In this document: in pieces, positions 33,699 through 44,284 of the stretch
How positions within the stretch are numbered: the first letter of the stretch is position 1
Layout: each line of letters begins with the position of its first letter
Assembly: GCA_037039685.1 (NCBI GenBank)
Contig: JAWNGF010000009.1
Coordinates: 1,984,001-2,048,000 of the forward strand
Direction: 5' to 3'
Origin: Ceratobasidium sp. AG-K
Lineage: Eukaryota > Basidiomycota > Agaricomycetes > Cantharellales > Ceratobasidiaceae
Length of the DNA: 64,000 nt
The notes under the pieces: generated by a model
What the model saw: the letters and a program-made list of their open reading frames with translations, nothing else
What the model was told of the DNA's origin: nothing
Databases searched by the model: none
Position numbers and translations under genes: made by a program

Positions 33699-35785
33699 CC
33701 GTGTGTGGAGAGACCAAAGAACCGGCAATGGAAACAACGTACTTTAGAGCAACAAACAAATCAACCATTGTTTATACAAGCATCACCGGAATCACAGAAC
33801 CAGTCCCTACTCTCATCGATTCAGGAGCTTCTAAGAACTTTATGGACATCTCTTTGGCCTGCTCCAACAACATTCCTCTCATCAAGCTTCCCTCTCCATG
33901 AAAAGTAATTGGCATCCAGGGAAAAGAACTCTCACACCAAATACGCTTCAAAGCCAAACTTGTACTGGACGTAGAAGGAAAAACCTTCAAACAAATCTTT
34001 TTCGCTATGCCTACTGGAGAAACCAAGCTCATTTTAGGACTTGAATGGTTAGAAGAAGCAAACCCCAATATTAACTGGAAAATGAAGCACATATCATGGT
34101 GACCCAAACCCATACAGGCAAGAACAGCCTCAATAGACGACCTACCAGAGGAATTCAAAGAATTTGCTGACGTGTTTAACAAGGAAAAGTTCAAGAGAAT
34201 TCCGGATCATTGCCCATACAACTGCGCCATTGACTTCAAGGAAGGGGCTGAACTTCCAAAACCAGCCAGACCTATCCCGCTCTCACCAGCTGAATCAATT
34301 GCACTAAGGGAATACTTGGATGAAGAAATTGCCACCGGTAAAATTCAACCCAGCAAATCTCCCATTGCATCACCTTGTTTCTTTGTCAAAAAACCTGTCG
34401 ATCCAAAGAATCCAGAAGGAGTGCGACAATTATGGCTTGTTCAAGACCTCAGAGGAGTGAAGGCCATCACAAAGGACAACAGGTTTCCAATGCCCTTAAT
34501 GGAACATCTTCTGGATAAAATCAAGGATGCAAAAATTTTCTCCAAAATCGATCTGCGAACGAACAAGGGGATCAAAGTCAATAGTGCCAATCAAACCTCT
34601 AGAAATTCCAAAAGGTCCCTGGGAAGACATAGCATTTGACTTTGTAGTAAAATTGCCGAAGTCCAGAGGGTCAGACAGCATCATGGTAGTGGTGGACTGG
34701 TTCTCAAGAATGGCGCATTTCATACCCTGCAAAGAATCTCACACAGCAGGCAAGCTGGCAAATCTTTTTGTCACAAATGTTTGGAAACTACACGGCTTTC
34801 CCAAAAGCACAATCTCAGACCGAGGGACTACTTTCAATTCTAAACTTATGAAGGCCATTTACAAGAGAATTGGAACTAGCCCAAGTTTCAGCACTGCCTA
34901 CCACCCCCAGACAGATGGAATGACAGAGAGAATCAACCAATGGATGGAAGGCTGGCTACAATCCTTTGTCAACTACTGACAAGATGATTGGGCGGACTTG
35001 TTACCAATTGCAGAATTCAGTTATAATCTGCAGAAGCACTGTGTAACAGGTAGTTCCCCTTTTGCAATAGTCTACGGCAGGGAACCACTGTGGAACATCT
35101 CATCAGAAGAAACGGCGGTTCCCGAAGCAAACACCATCACGGAAAAATGGCATAGCATCCATGACAAAGCAATTGCATCAATGGAAAACCAAAGGCTCCT
35201 GGAGGAAGAACCAAAAAACGAGTACCAGGAAGGAGATCTAGTATGGCTGTTGGGAAGAAACATCAAAACAAAAAGACCCTCAAAGAAACTGGATAACAAG
35301 AAGCATGGACCATTTGTGGTGAAGCAAAAGATAGGATCACATGCTTATGAACTCACTCTGCCAGCAACTATGAGGGTGCACCCTGTTTTCCACATCAACT
35401 TGCTCAGCCCTTACATAGAAGACACAGAGTTCAAGCAAAACCAACCCCGACCGCCGCCGATCATCATGGAAGAAGGAGAAGAAGAATATGAAGTAGAAAA
35501 GATTTTGGACTGGAAGGAGACAAAGGATGGTCTTTTTTACAGGGTCAGATGGAAGGGATATGGAGATGAAGAAGACACGGAACAGAAGGCAGAAGATTTT
35601 GGACATCTATCCAAGATCATCAAGGACTTTCTACGTCGACACCCCAAAGCTCCCACGCCGTCTAACTACATGCCAGGAAAGATAAAAGGCAGAGGGGGTG
35701 CAGTTGGTAGTGACATCTGCAAAACTTGCAACTACTCCAGAACAAACTCACAACTCTACTCTCTAAATCTTTTCTGCTCTTCACC
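33699..35785 (+). pseudogene. pol: Pol of E5 with an internal deletion of RT, RNase H and part of integrase
   Basis: Protease LIDSGASKNF near 33820, then the RT start up to FSKIDLR (34555). The next bases match E1 from about 14690, inside the integrase zinc region, so roughly 1.4 kb is missing, with the RT YIDD motif and RNase H. The integrase core (AFDFVVKL, ISDRGTTF, GMTERINQ) and chromodomain (EEEYEVEKIL...YRVRWKGYGDEED) remain. Stops: TGA 33899-33901, TGA near 34100 (E1 has CGA) and TGA near 34977. Non-autonomous. Confidence 0.88.
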
Positions 35786-36380
35786 ATGCCTGTCGTTACC
35801 CATGCCACCATCTCCAACAATCTCACCCGCGTCCTCAAAGGACCTTCCTTTGCCACAGCAAGGATCCTCTACGCTGGAGCCGCCTCTACGTCTTCAAAAG
35901 GGCACAGCAAAGCTCCGGCAGAATGCACTTTAGGGTGTCGGACAATGTCCTACACTCAGACTTGGGAGAATTCCAGTGGGTTGGAAAGAAATGGCCAACA
36001 CGGATGCAACTCCTTCAAAAGGACATCTTCGTTTGTCGAGGATGCGCCGTGTTCCAGGTCTTGGAGGTCGTCCTCCTTTCCACCCATATGCTCGTAGTCG
36101 TCGAATGGGGACAAGAGGGGGCATACTCAAGCGAGTGGGTACCAGGGTACGACAGGAGACAACCAACGCTCCGACCTAGGTGGAACAACGCCTGGGACGC
36201 CAACTACAAAAGGGACTTGAGCGACTGGAAGATGGAAAGGGGAAGATACCAGAAGGAAAAGTTTGAGTGGGCTCCGAACTGGTGGAAGTGGGAGGACGCA
36301 GATGTGTCAGCATGGAAGGAAGCAGAGCCGGACATGCGACAATGGGACGAGGATTTTGTGGAGGCTCAGAAGAGGGTTTT
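35786..36380 (+). pseudogene. ORF3 of E5, N-terminal part with a 1-nt deletion
   Basis: ATG at 35786 (MPVVTHATISNNL). Relative to E1, one base is missing near 35886 (after LYAGA), so the rest reads in another frame (MHFRVSDNVLHSDLGEFQWV... from 35923). Here the E5 copy continues past the point where E1 is cut and shows the middle of the protein: repeated Trp (WNNAWDANY, EWAPNWWKWEDAD, VSAWKEAEPDMRQW). E4 interrupts after QKRV at 36380. Confidence 0.8.
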
Positions 36381-36825
36381 TGTCACAACCCTAACCAAAC
36401 CTTGGAGGCCGAGACTCCACAGGCAGTGAGGATGGGGGTTGGAACGATGGCAAAGGTCGAATGGAGGGCAACTAAGGCCTAAGTGAGTCACGCGATGGGT
36501 GTTGGGAAAACGACAAGAGAACAAGTCTTGTGGAGACAAGACTTGTGTCGCTGGTATATATACTATCTACTGTGGCTATGTACAATAGAGAGCAAGCAAC
36601 AAAGGAACACAAAAAGAGGAAAGGCAAGAGTCCGAAGGAAGAGGACAACACACAAAGGAAGAAGGATAAGTCCATGGACTCCAAGGGAACAAGAGAACAG
36701 GCCAGGCAGGCATGTCCCGCGGTCATGGCTTACATACAGGCGACTAAATGCGCCAAGGCGAGAAGAAAGAGACCAAGCACGAGGCAAACAGGACAAAACA
36801 AAGAGATACAGGAAAGGTCGTGACA
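36381..36825 (-). repeat. 3' LTR of E4 with polypurine tract
   Basis: Minus strand TGTCACGACC...GGGTTGTGACA; tract AGGGGGGGTAG upstream on the minus strand at 36836-36826. Confidence 0.95.
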
Positions 36826-36837
36826 CTACCCCCCCTT

Positions 36838-37371
36838 CTAGGCCTCAACAACCTCCACCTCCACCTGAACCTCAATAGGGACACACAGGGAACTAAGAGA
36901 CATTACAGAAGCATCACGATAAACTACACCCTCCTCCTCCGCCTCCAGCTCAAAAGGCTCCTCAGCCATTCCCTTCCCCTTCCAGACGTCCTCCTCATCC
37001 GTCAAGTCGATGATGGGCTCTTGACACCCAGGGCCATTGGTAAGGTTGATGACCTTGAAGGGGTCTTGAAGGCCCAGCCGGGCTTGTCTGGAGGCATCCT
37101 GGATTTCCCAGGCGTTGTGGATGTCTTGGGCATTGAGGGCAATCCAGTTGCGCCAGCGCACAAGGGGCTTGCCCACGAAGGAGCGGGGGGCACGAGCTGA
37201 CCAAGAGCAGCCAGAGACAATGAAGTAGAAGGCCTGCTGGAGGCCTGAGTGCCAATAACGGCCCTTGTTGCAGGTGGGTTTGAGCGTCCTCTTGAAGGAT
37301 GCGGAGCAGGTATAGAGGTCGTCATAGACGCGGACCATGAACAAGTTGGTGGATTGGCAGGGGGCAGGCAT
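36838..37371 (-). CDS. ORF3 of E4, accessory protein of unknown function (177 aa)
   Basis: First ATG at 37371 (MPAPCQSTNLFMVRV), stop at 36838, twelve bases before the 3' LTR. Intact. Features: four Cys in the first 70 residues, a basic aromatic centre (PLVRWRNWIAL), then NLTNGPG and PIIDLTDEEDVW, whose hydrophobic core plus acids looks like a SUMO-interacting motif, then a very acidic tail. It overlaps the last about 123 codons of the open pol frame in another phase. A pyrimidine-rich segment precedes the ATG. It has no clear sequence match to ORF3 of E1 or E3 apart from the IDLT-acid motif and position. Confidence 0.65.
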   Translation of the reverse strand: MPAPCQSTNLFMVRVYDDLYTCSASFKRTLKPTCNKGRYWHSGLQQAFYFIVSGCSWSARAPRSFVGKPLVRWRNWIALNAQDIHNAWEIQDASRQARLGLQDPFKVINLTNGPGCQEPIIDLTDEEDVWKGKGMAEEPFELEAEEEGVVYRDASVMSLSSLCVPIEVQVEVEVVEA

Positions 37372-40300
37372 GGCGCAGGGGTGGGAGTACAAGGGGTGGG
37401 TGTGTTAAGCGCACAGGAGAGGAAAGTAAAAACTTTTTGGTGGGGAGTTTGGACTCCCGCCGCTTCTTTAATACATTTGGAACGCCGAATGGGCCGTTCT
37501 TCCTTTTCTTTGGCGGCTGAATTGTCCTTTGTCTCCTCATGGCGACGCTTCCTTGTAACCTTGGGGACTTCCTTGATGGCTTCTGGATGTTCCCTGTGGA
37601 ACTCGCTAATGAGTTCTGATGCGTTACCAAGGTTCTCCACCGGTTCCCAGGAATTGTGTTCTGACGTGTAGCCCTTCCACTTGACATAGTACTTGAGGAT
37701 TCCTCTTTCCACCTTGGAGGACAGGATCTGTTCAACTTCATATTCTTCCTCACCCTCAGGGGTCTCAATGGGTGGTGGTGGTTCAATAACACGTCCCTCA
37801 ATCTCATCTTCTTCATACTTGGCAAGGCGGGATACATTGACTACCGGATGCATGGTCATGGATGGTGGAAGTTCCAGTTTGTACACATTCTTTCCAACTG
37901 CTTCCAAGATTGTGAAAGGGCCCAGACGCTTGTGAGAAAGTTTGATTGATGGTCGATTCAAAGAGATGTGATTGTGACTGAGCCAAACTTTGTCCCCAAT
38001 GATGAAGGGATCCTCTAGACGCTGTTGGTCCGCATATTCCTTGTCCCGTTCTTTACTCAGGGTCAGGCTTGCTTTGGCTTCTTCCAGGTTGTTGTGGATG
38101 CGCTGGGCGTGAGCCGAGGCTTCTGGAACTGAACCGTCTTCTAATGGTGTGCCATCAATGGAGGGGTGACGAGCCAAGTTGGCGAAGAAAGGGGTCATGC
38201 CGATGCTAGAGTGGAAGGAATTGTTATACGCAAATTCGGCAAAGGGAAGCAAAGAAGCCCAATCATGCTGTCTAAAGGATACGTAGGTCCGCAGAAAGGC
38301 CTCTACCATTTGGTTGATTCGTTCCGTCTGGCCATCCGTCTCAGGGTGATAAGCGGTAGAGAGTCTGGGTCTAATCTTCAAAGCCTGATAGAGTTCTCTC
38401 ATGAACTTTGATGCAAAGGTGGGGCCTCGATCTGACATGACTGTTTCCGGGGTACCATGCAGCTTCCAACAGTGTTCCATGAACAATTCTGCTAGCTTGG
38501 GGGATGTGATCTTCTTGGTACAGGGAATGAAGTGTGCCATTTTTGTGAGTGTGTTGACAATAACCAGAATAGAGTCTAGGCCTCTTGATAGGGGTAGTTT
38601 GACAATCATATCAACCAAAATGTGTTGCCAGGGTTTAGAGGGAAGCTCTAGTGGTTGCAGTTCTCCTAGGGGGTGCTGGTTGATTGATTTGCTTTGTTGG
38701 CACAAGTTGCAGGATGACACGTATTTGTTGATAAACACCTTCATTGATGGCCACCAGTATTCCCGCTTGATCAATTCCAAAGTCTTTGCTTGCCCCATGT
38801 GACCGGCTGCCTTGTTGTCATGATGGAGTTCCAAGATTTGTCGCTTGAGCTCGTTGTTGCTAGGAACATAGACCCGCCCTTTCCTGTATAGCAAGTTATT
38901 TCGGATCTTCCAATCCTCAAATTCCTTTTGGACCGTGGCAGGTGCTTTCTTGGGTTGATTGCTGAGGAATGCCCAAATGGACTGGATGTATTCGTCACTT
39001 GGCAGCTGATTTTGAATGGAAGTGTGAATCTCTGCCGTTGATGCTATGCCAGTAGGTGTTTCTTCGGCCAAATTGATGAAGATGTGAGGTGCAAGTAGGG
39101 GTTTTTGAGGGACTACCCCCCCTTCTAGATCGTGGTCGCTCCGCCGGCTGAGTGCATCGGCTTTTCCATTGAGTCCGCCAGCCCAATATTTGATCTGGAA
39201 ATTGAATTCTGACAGGACGACCGCCCATCTGTTTTGACGCTTGGTGAGGATTTCAGAGGTCATGAAATACTCTAGATTCTTATGATCGGTGATGAGTAGA
39301 ACCGGAATTTCTGTTCCTTCCAACAGATGACGCCATTCCTTGAAAGCTTTGATAATTGCCAGGAGTTCCTTATCAAAAATATTGTAGTTTTGCTCTGCTG
39401 GTGATAGGCTCTTGGACATGAAAGCGAGAGGATGCAGTTTGTTATCCGTTCCATATTGACTAAGAACTGCTCCCGTGGCTTTGTCTGATGCGTCACATTT
39501 GATGATGAACCCTTTTTCTTGATCCGGTTGTAACAGGATGGGTGCTTGTAGAAATTCCTGGATCATTCTTTCAAAGCTAGCCTGTGTCTCTGCATTCCAT
39601 TCCCAAGGTTTCCCTTTCATAGTGAGGTCATAGAGGGGTCTGGCAATGTGCGTATAACCCTTGATGAACCGCCTGTAGAAGTTTGCAAATCCCAGAAAGG
39701 TTTGAACATTGGTAACATTCCGTGGAACTGGCCATTTTTTGATTGCCAAGACTTTTTCTTCCTGCATCTCCACTGCTTCTCCCAAAATTACCAAGCCTAA
39801 ATAGTCCACTTTTGGCACATGGAACGAACATTTCTTGAGGGAACAATAGAGGCCCATCCATTGTAGTCTACGCAGTACTTCTTTGACATGAGTGGGGTGT
39901 TCTTCTGGGTTTTTGGAGAAGATCAAGATGTCGTCAATATAAATTTCCACATAGACTCCTTTGATGTCCCTGAATTCTGCGTCCATCATGTTCTGGAAGG
40001 TTGCCGGTGCATTGGTCAGACCAAACGGCATGACCTTGGTTTCATAAAGGCCGTATTTTGTTCTAAACGCCATTTTGTATACGTCTTCTTCAGCGACCCT
40101 GACCAGGTTGTAACCAGATTTTAAATCCAATTTGGTGAAGATCTTGGCTCCTTTAACTCGTTCAATGAGATCATCAGTCCTTGGGAGTGGGTAACGGTTT
40201 TTCTTTGTCCACCTGTTTAAGTACCTGTAGTCCATGCACAGTCTTGGTGGTTGGGGAACGCCGTCAATATCATGGCGGCGGACAAACATGACTGGTGACG

Positions 40301-41000
40301 CCCATTCAGAGGTGGATGGAACAATGAATCCCTTTTCCTAGTTTTCGTCAATCCATGCTTTCAGGATTCGGTCTTCTTCTTTGGTTAACGAATAGACCAC
40401 CCCAATCTTGGGTTTAGCGCCAGGTTCCAGTTCAATTTTGAGATCATAGGGTCAATGTGGTGGGAGTTTATCAACTTCTTTTGCGACAAAAACGTCCTGA
40501 AACTCCAGATACTTGTTGGGAAGTTTTCCCACTACCCCCCCTTCTAAAGCACTGCATTCTTCGTAAAGACATTTGGACGCACAGAAGTGTGAATTGAATT
40601 CTAGTGTTCCTCCTGTCCAATCGATTTGTGGATTATGCTTCTTCAACCATGGTATGCCTAAGACTACTGTGTGTCGTCCCAAAGGCGCTACATTGCAAGT
40701 GATTTCCTCCACATGATTGTTCATAATGATTTGGAAGGTAGCCTCTTGCTCAATAAGTCCATTTGCTATTGGTCGTCCATCAATGACCTGCACCCGCTGC
40801 GCCACTTTCTTCTTTTTTGTAGGGATTTTATGTTTATTGATATATTTGGAATTAATGAGGTTTCCGGAGGCACTGGAGTCAATCATAGCGACTGTGATAA
40901 GGGTTTTCAGGCTTTCGATCATTATTGGCACACAGAGTTGGTCTGCGTATTCGGTGGAACATAAATATATTTTGTTTACAGACTGATTTCGATTTTCCAT
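37002..41000 (-). pseudogene. pol: Pol of E4, nearly intact, two stops before RT
   Basis: ATG at 41000; the frame is open back to the slippery site at 41063. Protease MIDSSASGNLI (DSSA; the usual Gly of DSGA is Ser). TGA at 40454-40452 and TAG near 40338 interrupt the linker and start of RT. From 40289 to 37002 the frame is uninterrupted: RT EIYIDDILIFS near 39950; RNase H IKCDASDKATG near 39500; integrase zinc site CNLCQQSKS near 38690 and core (LVDMIVKLP, MSDRGPTF, GQTERINQ); chromodomain EEEYEVEQIL...YYVKWKGYTSEHNSWEP near 37750-37600; then a basic tail (TRKRRHEETK). Confidence 0.9.
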
Positions 41001-41044
41001 AGCAACACAATCTAGTTCTGTCTTCAGGGCGCCTGATGCTCCCT

Positions 41045-42739
41045 TCAGACACTGCCTTTTCCCAATTCCTCATCAGAAACTTCCTCCAAAGCGGCTATTT
41101 TGACGACGCAATTTTTGGCAATATGACCCTTCTTTTGACAGTGGTAACAGGTGAGTTCCGAACTGCTGGACGCTGCCACCTCAACTCCTGCCACCGTGCA
41201 AGTGTTTAAGCGTAGGTAGGGGAATGGAAGTTCGCTTTCAGATCTGTCTTCCCATTTAATAGTAGGAATCTTGAACCCTTTCTTGTTCTTGCCAATCTTT
41301 GTAATTTGTCCCCTGGTTGCGCCTTTTGGTCCCATGGTGTAAATCTTGTCCCCTTCCTTGAATTCCGTCTTCTGCGCTGTTGCGCTTGTGGTCACCTTTT
41401 TGAAGGTTCTGCTTGGTGTCGCCTTCTCCGGGCCCTTGGCCTTTTTCTCCAAATTTTGTGCAATAAGGTTTGCGTCAATCCTAGATGCATGATTCATCAA
41501 CTGTATGAGGGTAACAACGTGGCGATCAATGTTTTGAATTGACATGACATCTTGGATTTCGTCCTTGAGGCCAGAATAAAAATTGTCTTTAAGGGTAGTC
41601 TCATTGTAACCCAGAGCACTGGCATAAGTTCGGAAATTTGAAATATAATTGACCACCGACTTGGTTTGTTTCAGATTTCGATATTTCTGCCAGTAAACTT
41701 CCGCTTGCTCTACCTCGCCAAAGGCCTCTTCAAAGGCTTCTTCAAAGAGGGTCATGTTGTTAAGGATGGGTTGAGGGACACCAGCCATTTCCTGCTCAAG
41801 GAAAGGACAAATCCATTCCCTGGCTTCCCCCCTCAGGTATGAAATGATGAAGAGGATCTGCTGATCCACCGTATCGTAACGCAGGTCCGAGGTACTGATG
41901 TAGAGGTTGCAGGCAAAGGTAAAGTCCCTAGCCTTCTGACCGCGTTCGCTATTGTACTCAGGGGGTTTGCTGGCCGAACTCTTCTTGGAAGTTCAGGGGG
42001 CAGCAGGAGTAGTGCTAGTGACAGGTGGAGCCGCGGGGGCTGGACTGAGTGTAAATCGCCCAATGGACCTTCCTAGTGCTTGTTGATTAAGAGGGGCCCT
42101 GCCCTGAGGTTGCAATGCGTTGAGATTTCCCCCTCTTCCTTGGTTACCAGGCTGATAAGCGCGTCCCCCGGCCTGGTGAATCAGAATGTCCATATCGTTT
42201 TGCATGGTATTGAGGAGCGCTTGATTGGTTTGAACGTCGGCTTGAGTAGCTTGAATGTTTTGAAGATTTAGGTCGCCATCCCCTGAATTGTAGAGTATCC
42301 ATTGGTGGATATTATCAACACGTCTACTAGTGATTTCGACTTGTTGTGCGATTCTAAGTAGGAAGGCAGCGATATCCTCATTGGTGGTCCCACAAGTGTT
42401 GTACCATTGACCACTTTCTAGATGGCTCTCAATATATTGGTCTGATGGTCTGGTTTCCACTCGTCCACTTGCTTCTGGTTCTGGGGCTTGGAGATCCCGA
42501 GTGCGCATGGAGGCATTATCGCGGTTTGCGTTGGGTGGCAACGATGTAGCCGCTGGGGCCCCTACACCAAATGATACTTGATATGGCTTGGTTCCCTGAA
42601 CTGTAGGATCCGATCGAGAGGTCCCTGTCTCGCCTGACATGATGCCGGTTGCACTTGGAATCTGGGATGTTGAGCGTCCTAGGCCAAAAGTTCTACTGAT
42701 GCATCCTGAAACCGATTCCCCCTGTGGGTAAACCGACAT
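41045..42739 (-). pseudogene. gag: Gag of E4, one TGA
   Basis: ATG at 42739 (MSVYPQGESV). TGA at 41995-41993 splits a frame that otherwise runs to 41045. Capsid with YWQKYRNLKQTKSVVNYI near 41680; a beta-rich segment (DKIYTMGPKGATRGQITKIG) near 41350-41210 like that of element A Gag; knuckle CYHCQKKGHIAKNC near 41130. Ends ELGKGSV, TGA 41047-41045. Confidence 0.87.
41057..41063 (-). promoter_or_regulatory. Probable -1 frameshift heptamer, E4
   Basis: Minus strand TTG GGA AAA GGC in the gag frame, three codons (GGC AGT GTC) before the gag stop; the -1 frame is open into pol. Confidence 0.65.
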
Positions 42740-43150
42740 GAGCTATAATAAATGCGCTTCCTGGTGCGCTGCAACCAAATATGGCTAGTAGTGTTGTTTA
42801 TCAAAAATGAAAAGTCCCCTGGGTAGAGATAGATAGAAGGGGGAACCTAGTCGACAGTAGGTTCAAGGCGAAAGTGTCAGAGGTCCTTGTTCCAATAGAA
42901 TATATGAGCGGCGCTTCCTGATTAGGTGGCAACGGCTCAGTGATATCAGAGGATAGGGGACGTCGTCAACGTGCTAATGGATGCGAGCTGCAATATGCCT
43001 CGACGTGTAAATGATGCAGGGGAGAGATAGGGGTATTAGCTATCAATGGTGAAGGGTGTGTAGTGCTCAGAGATAACCCGGTGATAATAAACCTGGTTCC
43101 AACAGCGACAAAAGCTGTATCCGCGACGAAGGCGAGAAGACTTGTTCTAG

Positions 43151-43595
43151 TGTCACAACCCTAACCAAACCTTGGAGGCCAAGACTCCACAGGCAGTGAG
43201 GATGGGGGTTGGAACGACGGCAAAGGTCGAATGGAGGGCAACTAAGGCCTAAGTGAGTCACGCGATGGGTGTTGGGAAAACAACAAGAGAACAAGTCTTG
43301 TGGAGACAAGACTTGTGTCGCTGGTATATATACTATCTACTGTGGCTATGTACAATAGAGAGCAAGCGACAAAGGAACACAAAAAGAGGAAAGGCAAGAG
43401 TCCGAAGGAAGAGGACAACACACAAAGGAAGAAGGATAAGTCCATGGACTCCAAGGGAACAAGAGAACAGGCCAGGCAGGCATGTCCCGCAGTCATGGCT
43501 TACATAAAGGCGACTAAATGCGCCAAGGCGAGAAGAAAGAGACCAAGCACGAGGCAAACAGGACAAAACAAAGAGATACAGGAAAGGTCGTGACA
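43151..43595 (-). repeat. 5' LTR of E4 with promoter and self-primer; leader follows at 43150-42740
   Basis: Minus strand TATATATA (43332-43325), AAGACTTGTTCT (43299-43288) 33 nt later, primer site AGAACAAGTCTT (43148-43137) two bases past the LTR. A nearby CAAGACTT/AAGTCTTG pair can also form a hairpin. The 410-bp leader between primer site and gag shows no other feature. Confidence 0.93.
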
Positions 43596-43600
43596 GTTTT

Positions 43601-43769
43601 GGACTGGTCCAAGGCCGACTGGACAAAGGAGGAGACATGGGAGGAATGGGAAAAGTTCTCGGACAAACCAGGTAACACTGTGTTCAACCCAATTGACTTG
43701 ACCATTGAAGAGGATGAGGGCCTGGAAGAGCACATGCTCGCCAAAGGCAAGGAATGCGAGATCCAATGA
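43601..43769 (+). pseudogene. ORF3 of E5, C-terminal end
   Basis: Resumes after E4 (LDWSKADWTKEETWEEWE) and ends TGA 43767-43769. Contains NPIDLTIEEDEGLEEHM, the IDLT-acid motif. Confidence 0.85.
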
Positions 43770-43811
43770 AGCCCATTCAGGTCCCCTAGATGGACTCCTG
43801 AGGGGGAGTAA

Positions 43812-44279
43812 TGTTGTGAGCCAGCTCACTCCATTGGACTCGTCTTGTGCCTCGCCCATCTGTCCTTGTGCCTGTCATCCTGTTTGTATGTTGTTTTGTC
43901 TTTTCCTGTGCCACGTTGCCACCTTCTTGTGGTTTCTCCGTTACATCGTGTAACGTGGCTGTGCTTTGTACGAGTCATGTCTGCTCATACAGCATGACTC
44001 ACATGGACACTCCTGACTGGCTGTTATGTATGACTTGTGTGACTGCGCCTTGTATGACTCGGCCTTTTTCTGAATATATATAGAGGACCAACAAGCCTGG
44101 TAACCCCAGCTTGTTTTGTCTCATCAAACATCCCTTTCAAGTGACACTTTGAATCACCCCTACCCTCAAGAGCCTACAGACACTTAAGTGTGTTGTGGTT
44201 CAAGAGGTCACTTAGGTCTTAGTGCTGTCCACTCTCCATCAAGGCTTGTCTCATAGCCACCAAGAAGAAGCTTACGACA
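43812..44279 (+). repeat. 3' LTR of E5 with polypurine tract
   Basis: Preceded by GAGGGGGAGTAA (about 43800-43811); TGTTGTGAGC...CTTACGACA; followed by ccagg. Confidence 0.95.
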
Positions 44280-44284
44280 CCAGG

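Larger units (their letters stand above)
36381..43595 (-). mobile_element. E4: chromovirus of a third family, inserted in E5 ORF3
   Basis: Innermost element on the right arm, minus strand, 7215 bp. LTRs of 445 bp at 36381-36825 (3') and 43151-43595 (5'), flanked by gtttt (36376-36380 and 43596-43600). Gag 42739-41045, pol 41000-37002, ORF3 37371-36838. About 6 LTR differences by eye, the youngest in the nest. Three nonsense changes in gag/pol. Confidence 0.95.
31226..44279 (+). mobile_element. E5: same family as E1, inserted in E1 ORF3
   Basis: Plus-strand element. LTRs of 468 bp at 31226-31693 and 43812-44279, flanked by ccagg (31221-31225 and 44280-44284). Gag 31716-33698, pol 33699-35785 with a large internal deletion, ORF3 35786-36380 and 43601-43769, split by E4. 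About 17 LTR differences by eye, 14 of them transitions. Confidence 0.95.
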
